Origin: Nymphaea colorata
Lineage: Eukaryota > Streptophyta > Magnoliopsida > Nymphaeales > Nymphaeaceae
Length of the DNA stretch: 64,000 nucleotides
Assembly: GCF_008831285.2 (NCBI RefSeq)
Contig: NC_045141.1
Span: 27,269,315-27,333,314 of the forward strand
Direction of reading: 5' to 3'
Below are positions 22,829-36,124 of this stretch, piece by piece; within the stretch, counting starts at the first letter, position 1, and each line of letters begins with the position of its first letter. The translations under genes and the position numbers were made by a program. The notes beneath the pieces are model-generated. The model ran no database searches, was not told the origin of the DNA, and saw only the letters and a list, made by a program, of their open reading frames with translations.

Positions 22829-25800
22829 CTAAACAGAAAGTTCCAACGGCTGCCGACCGGACCGTCCTTCTTGGTGCAGCTCCTATATGATCGAAATAAC
22901 AGAACAGAGCCAGCTGTTTACCTGAAACGTCACTCTCCATTAATCTCCAAAAGAAAGAGAAAAAATCAAAAGTCCTCCCGAAACTCAAAACCCCAACCTC
23001 TTCAAGTTGGGAACAAGGACAAATATCCCTGGCTTTCTAATTCGAAAATTTAATCCATCTAAAAGCCCTATATCTCGGAACGCCTTCCAAACAAATCTCT
23101 TTTCGTGCTCCCAAAGAAAAAAGGACGCCAAATCCTAGAGAAAGATGAGAGTTTATGCAACGCATGAAATCAGAACTCCAAAAACAACAAATAGATAGCC
23201 GTAGCTGCCAAAAACAAAAGATTCAGAGGGCCAGTAGTTGCTGCACTCGCCTTTAACAAAGTGCCGAGACAACACTCAAACAAGAAAACAGACAACACCT
23301 TGAAATGGCGATTCAGAATGAAATGGCAAGAAACAGAGAGGGAGAAGGGAGCCTCACCGATCAGCGAGAAAATCCTACGCTCAGACGAACAAAGAATAAG
23401 GAGGAGGAGAGATATAAGGAGCGAGATGGTTACTGAAACCAAACCAACTTTCCGTCGCGCCGGAATCGCCGGTATTCGACAAAAAAGGCCGGAAAGGAAG
23501 CGGGCAAATTGCGCCACGAACTCGTGTAGACGTGTCAGGATGACTTTATTGAACAGGAGCGAGAGCCTTTTCCCTCTCCCTCTCTTCCGCCAAACTCTTT
23601 CCCGCGGGCTTGGGCTGCGTCTTCCTTTCACACCGATTCTTCAGTTCAATCTTCACTAGGGACCTCCTCCATGTCGGCCTCCTCTCTTGCTCAGTTGCTC
23701 CCAAAACATTCGAAGAAATTTTCTTTGCGAGCTCACGTTTCTTGGCACCAGCACTACAAGAAGCGTACCATCTCCTTTATTGTTATTAAGAAAAATACAT
23801 CAAAATTGAAAGTTTAGCAAAAAGAAAAAAAAAAACCAAAGTTAAGTGTTTTCAATAGATTATCACTGCTTTAAACTAGGTTAATGAGACAAAATAACTG
23901 AATTACTTTTATATTAGTTGCATGTTCATTAATTTGTATTGGTTGTATGTTCATTAATTTGTACTAGCCTCTTTAATTATAATGTCAGTTCGGGCTTCAT
24001 CACATTCAAACTATTTGTTTTCATCAATATCAAAATTAGTTAGATATAAAATCGACTAATTTCGGAAAGCTGTGGAATACAATCTTAAGTGGCATGTTCT
24101 TTTATTTAATAACTTTCTAGTTTAATGTTTTCTTCGATTAAAAGCGGGCGTCGCCTACCACCAAACTTTTTAAAAATACTTGAATAACAGCATAGCAAGT
24201 TTACGGTTGAATTCGGGACTTTTGACTTGACACTCTTTAGATTTAGGCGTTCAAATGTCAGCCTCACTAACTTAACGCTTGAAAGTGCGGTTTTGCAAGA
24301 TATGGTGATTTTAGTTATCGTCTCGTGTAAATTTCCCTTTTCTGTGATGCGAACTTGTTTTTGTCTAAAGCTACAGCATAGCATACCACTCTTACCGTCC
24401 TAACTCAAGTAAAAAAAAGAAACTCATATTTATCCCATTTTCCTTTTCAATGGAAGTAACAACAACTGTTTTTTTAAATAATAAATTACAATACAAAAAA
24501 AAAAATCAAGAAATTCGTGATTTATTAAGGAGCTTGTTTGAAGATTGCCAACAAAAATTAACTTGCCACGAATTCAAAACTTTTTTGGAAAAGGAAAACA
24601 ACGCAAAGCTTGGTTTTGTCATTGTAACTAAAGGCTTGAATTCTTTACGGAAGTTCTTTTAGAAAATGTTCTACGGCTACATACAAGCCAACCCATCTCT
24701 TACGTATAGTATAATGGATTAGTTGAGCTCATTCAGAGAGGCGGGTCTTGTCGTAACCTGTTGGAAAGGTGGGCCGTGGCTCGATGCCTAAGCACACTTG
24801 ATCCATCCTGTTTCCCTTTTGTTCGGACTCTATCGATATCTCGCGGTGGTTTTGGTAGACCTAATCCCTTTGGCAGTGTCCGGTGGTTCGATTTTTAATA
24901 AGTTGCACAAGTCGCGCGGCTCTTTATCTCTATCGTCATGCATAGGCACCTCCTCCTCATATGCCTTTCAAGCTCAATCGAAGAATTAAAGCTTGATTCA
25001 GGCATTTAACTTACAATAAAATGGTAGAAAGCTAAAGATCGATTCACGTACTGTACTCGACACTTTCTCCGCAGCATTTCGCTTTTATGATCATGGTTCA
25101 TCTCCAGTAATTGGAAGGCCTTGCAATTAAAGGTGGCTATCGAGTTCAATATCGATATGTGTCTATAAACATAAATTAAGAAACAAAATGTAAACAGACG
25201 ATAGATATGAAGCAAGCATCGTTTCCGTGGCGGAGCCAAAACTTTCAATCTTACTGTTGTTTCACTTTCAGTTTATCGTAGCAGGTGAGGCGTTGAAAGG
25301 GAAATTGTGACGGGTGATGAGGAGAAAAATTCCCGCCCACCTTCACTGTTTACTGACCTGAACCTAGCACGTGGCACAGTTTCTTTGTGCGGTTTTTTCT
25401 TTAAAATATGGGCGAAATCAAGGAGGTCTCAATTAACTAGTTCAGTTCATATTTTTCGCAGCGTTGTTGATTAAGTCAAGTGGTTTTGGGCCTTTTTGGC
25501 TGCTTATCAAGTAAGGCCAGGCGAACTCACTAGCAACTAGAAAGTGTTTGGTCTTCCGAAGTTTGGAAGAATGGGACTGCTCGTGAACATCAGAGGGTAG
25601 AAAAGCAAAGACTTCCTCACCTAAGTTGAGGGTGCGATCTTTTTCTAGAAAACAGAGAGAGAGAGCAAACGAACCGTTCACGAGTGACACAGGGGTTTCT
25701 GAAACTTGTCAGTGGGAGAGAGACGTTATCTGAAATTTTAAAGTTCAAACTTTGAAGACAGTCCTTGTGCTCCACCTGACATGAAGACTCCTCGAGATCT

Positions 25801-26095
25801 GCTTAACCTATAAACAATTGAATTACTCCCACTAAGATCAAGGAACCTGCTCAAAGGGTCTCTCTTGTCATTAACAAAGATCACGGAACAAGATCGGTGG
25901 CCATGAAGGCAAAATTAATTTTGAATCGTCGTTGTCTCTGTGGAAGGCCGTGTCCCTTTTGCTGGAGGAAGCGTGATACCTGACAAGACCTCACATAAAA
26001 AGACGAGCCCTGTTCCATTTCGAACGGTCGGACCAAGAGCACTGCTGCTCAGCCTGATAGAGGGAGAAGAGAGCGAGAGAGAGGTGGAGGAGGAG
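22829..26095. other. Divergent intergenic region between TOL2-like and the secreted-protein gene
   Basis: About 3.3 kb separating two divergently transcribed genes, so both promoters lie here. A purine/pyrimidine-rich block at 22,900-23,650 likely carries the TOL2-like leader. 23,760-24,660 is very AT-rich. No gene could be supported; frames up to ~160 codons near 22,560-23,660 are antisense shadows or low-complexity sequence. Confidence 0.5.
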
Positions 26096-26915
26096 ATGGG
26101 GAGGGTTGGTTTGGCATGGAAACTCTTGCTGGTGACTGTGCTTGTCGCCGCAGGTGTTGCACGAGCAGCCGGCCGTGGTCTTGCCGTTCCAGCGATGAGG
26201 GGCCCCGGCTTTCTGTATACAATGAGCAGGGGTAGATGTACGCCAGAGTGAGTTTCTCAAGCTTCTCTTCCATCCTTTCTTTCCCATGGCTATTTTCCGG
26301 CTACTTTCTCTTGTTGGTGCTTTCGGTCCTTAACCTAAACCGGGGAATCCCAGTCCTCGAGTGGGATGTGCTGAGACGCATTGCATTGTGAGGCGTCCAA
26401 TCCAATCCAACCAACAAATGCACTAAGACCAACTTGCTATTGACCGGTGAATACGCCGGATCGATCCCTCAACCCTGCATCGCTTTCCAGTCTCTCATTC
26501 TCATATGATATGCTGTTCCTTCTTTGAGGCATTTTGTCGAATACCTTGTCGCGAAAAATGGCATAAGAACAAGTGGACTGGTGGGCGTTGCAGATACTGG
26601 AGCAGCAGGCGAGAGGCGTGGCCGAAGATGGTGCCTCTATCGTCGTCGGTGTCGAAGATTTTCGGATGGCAGACACTGGAGAGGTACCAGTCTGAGCTCA
26701 CCCTGCTGGAGGCGACTAACCGGAACGACGACAACAACGCGTTCGTGCACCTGCTCAGGGAGTCCTCGGCAGCGCTCCTCAACTCCTACTCCCGGAAGGG
26801 CTTTCCCTACCCTTCCTGGAAAGTGAAGTCGCTTCTCCTCCAAGGATTGGTCTCCGAAAGGGCAGCCACGGAGCAGGCTTCTCGCTTGTCTGCGGCCAAC
26901 CAGGACTGTGATTAG
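26096..26915 (+). CDS. Small secreted plant protein, function unknown
   Basis: Two exons, 26096-26247 and 26594-26915, spliced GA|A with GT-AG borders, encode 157 residues. The N-terminus (MGRVGLAWKLLLVTVLVAAG) is a clear signal peptide, with cleavage likely near VARA-AG at residues 21-26. The mature part carries GPGFLYTMSRGRCTP, YWSSRREAWPKMVP and RKGFPYPSW. These blocks resemble an unnamed plant protein family I have seen in several species, but I cannot name a function. Two cysteines remain after cleavage (Cys48 and the penultimate residue), compatible with one disulfide (inference). An upstream in-frame Met is unlikely to be used because it would bury the signal peptide. Confidence 0.75.
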
Positions 26916-28288
26916 GGCGGGAGTGTTGGGACATTTTTTACCTTTAAATCCTGATGGGTAGCGGCGTGGGAAATCGCTCTTCTTAGGTAATACTCCATGA
27001 TATTTGCCTGTACATTCTGGTTTTCTTCTTGTGGGCTTTTGTTGTCTTGGAAGTTGTTGTCAGTCATTGTGATGAAGAATGGTGTGAACCAACCCGTCCT
27101 TAAACGGGATAGATAATCTGCAGTTCAAGCTTGCTGTGAATGCATATGGGTATCACCAAACTTCTTTCTTCCTCCCAAATTTGATTTATTAGCGGGAGTT
27201 TTAGGGGGCATTTAATTACCTCAAACCCGCTCCGATTTGAACATCTTTAGTTAGACTTGGTAAGTTACTTTTTGAAAATGTAAAGTATATAGTAAAAATA
27301 TGGAATTTGACTTATCTTCTGTCTTACCTGTGAACTATAATCTGATAAACTATTTGGCTTCGTCATATCAGATTACAGCATCAAGTTGTGTGGCTTTAAA
27401 AAACATCCCGTTTGCTTTCGTTGAAAGATGTACGAGTTATATCATAGATTTGTATATCTTGCAACATCCAACTCCCTTTTATTATAGTGAAATCTTTAGG
27501 TCCCCGGCTCCTCAACACAGTACTTGCCTTGTGAACATTAAAAAAAGATTAACGTTTACGAAATTTTCAAGTTGACGCAAATCTCGACAATATGTTTGTA
27601 CGACATACTCGAAGATCATACGGTTGAAAGTTGTCAACCTTAAAAGGTCTTTCCCCTTGGTGTGTTGTTACCTGACCCGTTAGTCGTTCGGTTGGGGATT
27701 TTGGATTTCGTTTGGCTGTACGATATTATTAGCTCGATCTAATTCAATTGCAATTTCTATCGCTATTAAACAGAGTCGCTGTTACATTACAGCGGCAAAC
27801 GTAGAGTAGAGCCTGGTTCGGACGGATTGAGTTGATGTTTATTAGGTGATGGCACTTTTGAGCTCGGTCTCTCATTGCACTCTGACACAAAGGAATGACG
27901 AGAAATGAATAAAAATCCTAGGAGGTCGACAGATTTTTTTTTTTTTTTTTTTTTGGGCTCATTAAAAAGTATGGTAACAAACACGGCATCGTTAAGAAAC
28001 GATCAGGAGTACTGTGCGGTTCAAGAAAGACGTCGTTTCCCGATGAGAAGGATCACAAGTTTCTCAACAAGTAGGAATCTGGAAATCTCTTCTCAGCGTC
28101 GTTTATTCCTTATTTACCCAAACACGTTCGCAAATTCTTCACAGGCCCGTAACCGTAATAGAAAAGAGAAGCAACAAGGCAACACCTTCGTTTGCTACCA
28201 TTTTACGACACTCTAATGCAATAAAATCAGCAACACAGTAAACGAGGACCTCGGAGGAGGGGGGAATTCATATCCGGCAAACGACGGC
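26916..28288. other. Intergenic between the secreted-protein and RING genes
   Basis: Holds the 3' end of the upstream gene and the promoter of the RING gene. A run of about 21 T lies at 27934-27954. No TATA box was clear upstream of 28289 and no other gene was seen. Confidence 0.5.
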
Positions 28289-28786
28289 ATGGCAGAGGGT
28301 TCTACTAGCGCAGCAACAGGCTCTCCATGGGAGTCCATGATCACGAGGATCGTCGGATTGCTCGTGGAGCTCGAGTCTTTGAGGCAACAGATCACGGCCC
28401 TCAACTCGAGCATCGAGGAGCTGGTCGAGCGTTTCGACTTCATGGGCAGGATGAGCACTTCCTCCATTGAAGAGCTGACCAGCTTGAGAGAGAGAGGGGC
28501 CATGGAGGAGGAAGCGGCAATTGATACTTACAATGAACGTGGGAGGAAGCTGCTGTCAGAAGTCGAAGTGTCCAAACGGTTGGAGGAGATGGAGACGGTG
28601 CGGGTGGGCTCGGGTTGCCGAAGGGAGGAGGAAGAGGCGGAGGTGTGTGCGGTGTGCATGGAGGGGTTGGAGACGGGGTGCGAGGTCAAGCTATTGGCTT
28701 GCTCCCACAAGTACCACAGGGACTGTATTGGGAGTTGGATGGCCTATAAGAACCTTTGTCCTCTCTGTCGCTGCAATCTGTATTAA
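28289..28786 (+). CDS. Intronless RING-H2 finger protein, probable E3 ubiquitin ligase
   Basis: A single 165-codon frame from the ATG at 28289. The C-terminal RING-H2 has all eight zinc ligands: Cys120-x2-Cys123-x14-Cys138-x1-His140-x2-His143-x2-Cys146-x10-Cys157-x2-Cys160, with the expected Trp150 and the Pro158 of CPLC. Residues ~18-50 and ~58-105 are Leu/Glu/Arg-rich and likely helical or coiled coil, a possible dimer or substrate surface. There is no signal peptide or membrane segment, so it should be soluble. The family transfers ubiquitin from an E2; the substrate cannot be inferred. The gene is GC-rich relative to its flanks, which is common for intronless plant genes. Confidence 0.85.
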   Translation: MAEGSTSAATGSPWESMITRIVGLLVELESLRQQITALNSSIEELVERFDFMGRMSTSSIEELTSLRERGAMEEEAAIDTYNERGRKLLSEVEVSKRLEEMETVRVGSGCRREEEEAEVCAVCMEGLETGCEVKLLACSHKYHRDCIGSWMAYKNLCPLCRCNLY

Positions 28787-31785
28787 AATCTCTCTACCCC
28801 TAAAAATATTCATCTCTCTGTCTCTTTCTCATGTATAGATCACTTGGTTCTTCTTTGTTGTATGATTCGTTTGGACTTATATGTTTCGATTCTTGGAAAA
28901 AAGTTTTGTAGGAAAAAGTTCTGAACTTTATACCTTCTGAGTAGATTTTTTCGAAGCAGGCTTTCTTTTTTTTTATACACGATCCTTCTCTTCTCTGTTT
29001 CACTAGGTAAAAATGAATGATGCCCATCTTCTGCAGTTAGGAAATGTTTGATGCAGCCACAATTTTAGAATGAAAATTCTCGTTTATTGATGAAATGGGA
29101 ATTGAGTTATTAAACAAAGATGTTTTATTCTGAAATTATATATTAATTCTAAAATAAAAAATTCCAGAATTTTGATCTTACTCTAAAGTGTGGAATTATG
29201 ATTCAGGTACTATAGTTTTTTTTTTTCCTCTCTTTGGGCACAAGGCATGAAGGCTTTGATTGATGAATTCTACAATTTTAATTCCCTTTCATCAAACAAG
29301 TAGTTTTCTATTCTAAAATCAAACTTGTATATTATCAAATACAAAGAGAAACAAGAACAAGAATTTTCATTTGAGATGAAATTTTGATTCTGGAATTATG
29401 ATTCCAAAATCAAAATTTCAAGCCATCAAACGCCACTTTAAAGTAATCTCAACTCAATCCATTTAGCAAAGGCTTCTCACCCATAAGATCTCCAGCCAGG
29501 AAGATTCGTCCAAACCCTGCGGACACATGGAAAGATGGGCATTAGTCCATCCGTCAATTGAGTTCTTGCAAACATGTCATGTATACCCCAGAGAGACAGA
29601 CAGAGAGAGCTTAAACTGAATATAGCGGATACAGAACAGAGTATATATTATTTCGGGACAAGATACGATATGGGGACAAATCACACGCGCTGGGACATAA
29701 CGAGAAAAAAACTCAATGACAGTTTGGTTAAATGGAAGGCACTGGTTGTCTTTTATCTTGATTCATACACGAATTCTGGAAGGAATCACACTACACATTG
29801 CATTGGATTGATTCAATTATGATTTTTTGTGAACAAAAGTCGGGGACTCTTCCGAGCACCTTCCTGTTTTCTTTGGATCGATTCGATTGCCATCAATTGG
29901 ACCGGGGAAGACCATGAAGCTCAACTTTTCTTTTAAACATGTCGAGTCGTCTTCCTTGGTCGGCCTGTTCCAACTCTTTTGGGCAATTCAAGTGCAATCT
30001 CAAGATCAAGAATGCCGCGTTCGATCGTATTTATAAGATCAAAATCAACTGCGGGCAAGCATGGAGCAAATTGATGAAAGCTTGCAGAAATTTGCTTCGC
30101 TTCTACCGTCCGATTCGGTTTGCCAAAAAGCAGGGGTAGGGCCACTCATCAGGAAGAAAAAAAGAGGTTCTCGATTGTTAGCTGTGTTGCATTGCACTTT
30201 GCTTTAAACCTTCTGTCGACCTTTTTGTGGAAAAAAACAAGTGCAAGTTGTTAAAGACTTCGGGCAATCGGCGTCTCAGCCTTTTCAAATCTCCCCACTT
30301 TCCCCAGTGGGGCTGTGCTCAAAGGATGAGGATACCATCTTTTTTCTGATTTCTGGGGCATGGAGGGGTCATTCCTTGGATTTTCTCTAGAAGTCCAAGG
30401 GCCGCTGACAATCAACACCAATTGTCTGTTCTTGTTCAGATTAGAGTGCAGATATCTTTTCCTCTTTTCACAGGGGAAGAAGTGTCTCTCCTAGAGCTGG
30501 ACCAGTTAACGGATAAAGGTTTGGTGGCGTGTAGGCATAAGAAAACTGAAATGGGTACACACACATGAGGATTCAAATCTACTATATGTAAGACGTTACC
30601 AAATTGGTTTAAAGCTGCGAATCTCACCACAGACCATTGTTAAAGCGGAAGGAACATTTTGTTGTATCGTAAATTGTTGTTAATATATATATATACATGT
30701 GAGAAAGATAAACTGACTAACCAAAGCACATTCATCGCTTGCGTTGGCGGAGTTGATCGTTTTTTGGAAAAAATTGAACCATTTGAAATTCATCCACTAA
30801 CTATACTTGGAGTGAGGAAGGCGGAAAGAGTAATCTGTGCATCGATCTAATTTTATTAGATGTCTTGGAAGAGAAGAGAGGGCCGAAAGAGCATTCGAAT
30901 ATGCTTTCGTATAAAGCAAGTGGGGGCGAGGCTGGAGGGAGTATCTCTGACGTGAGAGAGAGAGAGAGAGATCATTCTAATAAGAATAAAAGATCAACCA
31001 CAATGAAAGGAAACAACTTTTAAGCCAACAGAAGAAAGAATCTTCAAAGGACGAAGGCAAAGATTATGCTGACTTGACGACGACGACGACGGCCACCACC
31101 AACACCTCGCCGTCCACTCCTTTAATTTCCACTCCTTGCCGCATCGACAATACAAAGGCCACCACATTATGTATGCCCTTTATTCCATCCAACATGCATT
31201 CCATAATTTATGTAATTCGACATCCGTCCGAAATGTGGGTTTATAATTTTATAGATATTTCACACCTAAAATCGAATTGAAGGGGCTTGCATTGGAGCAA
31301 GTATCCATTCCAGTCGAACCAAATATCAGGGCAGCTCCTTCCATCATTCAGATCTCTTAAATGGAAAAAAACCAGGCGATCAGAGCTGCTTAAACCTTAT
31401 TGGGATTATCTGATCTTTTGGCTGAAGAAGAAAGTCATGAGTTTGATCATTCAAGTTCATAATATTCTGTCTGATATTGGTCGTCAGCCCCTTCACGTTG
31501 GATCCTACCAATTACAACTTTGGAAGTGCCTCTACGCCGAGTTGATGCGGGGAAAAGTGGCTGCGAGCGAGATTTGTTTGAAGGGTAACATCGTCAACTA
31601 AGAGACAAGGAAAAGCAAAAAGAAAAAGGAAAAAATGAGAAATCCTTCCTGATAATGATAAAAGGAGGAGGAGGAGCCCCTTGCTCCTCCGCGATCGCAC
31701 AAAGAACAAAGCATCTGCATCTACGACCTTCACGCGTTGTACTTGTAGTGCTGCCGGATTTGTTTCTCCCTTCTCTCCGACTTTG
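28787..31785. other. 3-kb intergenic region with repeat-like sequence
   Basis: Contains a candidate non-autonomous DNA transposon (29045-29433), an unassigned 66-codon frame (29939-30139), a possible worn SINE (about 30450-30640, minus) and a GA tract near 30955-30970. The last ~400 bases are likely the DUF761 gene promoter and leader. Confidence 0.5.
29045..29433. mobile_element. Candidate MITE with imperfect terminal inverted repeats
   Basis: The left end begins GTTTGATGCAGCC and the right end closes with AAGCCATCAAAC, so the outer 8 bases (GTTTGATG/CATCAAAC) pair exactly and the next ~20 pair partly. The interior is AT-rich with repeated motifs such as GGAATTATGATTC and encodes nothing. 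This is typical of small non-autonomous DNA transposons. A target-site duplication was not found, so boundaries and superfamily are uncertain. Confidence 0.35.
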
Positions 31786-32271
31786 ATGCCTTGCTTGACG
31801 CTGCCGCCGCGGAGGCATTTGAAGCGGCTGAGCTCCGCCGTAAAGAACGGTCTGGACAGGCTCGCACGTGCCAAGCCCGGCCGCAGCGCTTTGACTGCCT
31901 TGCGCTCCGTGCTCCGGCAAGCGCTCTCCCTCCCGCTTCCGGGTGGTTGGCGCAGGGAGGTGGAGTTCGGGTCGCAGAGCCAGACGGTTGAGGGACGCCG
32001 GTGCATGTACGAGCCACCCCGCAGCACGAGGCGCTTCGAGCCGGTGTACGTGGACGAGCTGGTGGGCTCGTACTCGGGCGGAGGCGGGCAGGCGGAGAAG
32101 GTGGGCAGGAAGGAGGGTCCGAAGCCGGGCAGGCAGAAAGGGCCGGTTATGGCGTGGGAGGTGAACCAAAGGGCGGACGAGTTCATCGAGAGGTTCCGAG
32201 AGGGGATGAGGCTGGAGAGGGAGGAGTCGATTGAGGACTTCAAGGAGATGCTCGCCCGTGGCGCCAGATAG
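31786..32271 (+). CDS. DUF761 (cotton-fibre-type) small basic protein
   Basis: Intronless frame of 161 residues from the ATG at 31786; the frame is open further upstream but has no ATG there. The N-terminus is basic (RRHLKRLSSAVKNGLDRLAR), a possible nuclear or membrane-binding region. A central block has ELVGSYSGGGG. The C-terminus is the DUF761 signature ADEFIERFREGMRLERE followed by EMLARG. DUF761 proteins are plant-specific, often induced by stress or in fibres, with no settled biochemistry. The coding part is strongly GC-rich against AT-rich flanks and produces long spurious antisense frames. Confidence 0.82.
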   Translation: MPCLTLPPRRHLKRLSSAVKNGLDRLARAKPGRSALTALRSVLRQALSLPLPGGWRREVEFGSQSQTVEGRRCMYEPPRSTRRFEPVYVDELVGSYSGGGGQAEKVGRKEGPKPGRQKGPVMAWEVNQRADEFIERFREGMRLEREESIEDFKEMLARGAR

Positions 32272-33157
32272 TTAGTTAGTGGCAGCCCCGACCTCTTCGA
32301 CTCTCTCCCTCCCCTCCGTCAAGTGCTTGTGTATATATGCTTGTGCTTTGCATCTCCACCATAATTAATCCCAGCCCGTATTCACTCATGAGTTGGATGT
32401 TTATATGTCATTTCCCTCTTTGTTGTGTAAGAAGAAAAACAAAATATTGATTGTTGCAAGCTGTTTGATTCTGCTTTTCAGAATTTCGCATTATATAACC
32501 GATACTCGCACAACACTATATGAAAAAATGAGAATAATTTATGAAGATTTTTTTCCAACAAATTCAATAAAACGATGTGTAATGCTTGATGATTCAAAAC
32601 AGTCGAATGAAGGCTCACAAATTTTCGTCCGTTAGAATTGAAAGCACGAGGAAACCGGAAGGATTGCACAAAATGTGATGATGCAAGGCATCGTCATTCC
32701 TCCAGCAGAGATTATATTTCTGAAAGAATAACGAGTTCCGATTTGAGAAGAAAAATGTCTAAATTAAACCCTTTCAACCTTGTCTCTAGATTCTAATATT
32801 TGTGTCAAATTGGGCCAAAGCTCCACTCAACCGAGCTACGGTTGGATATTGGAAGGAGTGTGTGTGTCAAATTAAGCCAACGAACCTTGGCAGACCGACA
32901 GCCACCCGATATGGTGATGATTGAAGCCCAAGAAGGCTCTCATCGCCATTACCCTGCAAATAAATAAATATGTAGTGGTTTCCGGCGGAAAGGGAACCAA
33001 CAAATCGCCAACAAAAAAGGAAAAAGAAAAAAAAATCCCTCTCCATATATAGGGGGAGGAGGTGGAGGAAAAGAACCAAGGCATCGTCATCTCCACAGCC
33101 CTCGCTTTATTTCTCTGTTTCTCCAAGCCTCCCGCAACCCCTCCATCCACCGGAAAA
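32272..33157. other. DUF761 3' region and cytosolic MDH promoter
   Basis: AT-rich DNA downstream of the DUF761 stop, then the promoter and leader of the MDH gene. The only element I can place is the TATA box at 33046-33051. Confidence 0.55.
33046..33051 (+). promoter_or_regulatory. TATA box of the cytosolic MDH gene
   Basis: CCATATATAGGGG contains TATATA 107 bases upstream of the MDH start codon. A start site ~30 bases downstream would give a leader of about 75 nt, normal for this gene. Motif and spacing only. Confidence 0.55.

Positions 33158-36124
<2,967 letters not shown>

Noticed and set aside
22562-23053. 163-codon plus-strand frame over TOL2-like exon 1 and its upstream region
   Set aside because: Antisense to the VHS-coding exon; low-complexity Leu/His/Arg content and no recognised domain.
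31512-32243. 243-codon minus-strand frame overlapping the DUF761 gene
   Set aside because: Antisense shadow of a GC-rich coding exon; no family features, while the plus strand has the clear DUF761 signature.
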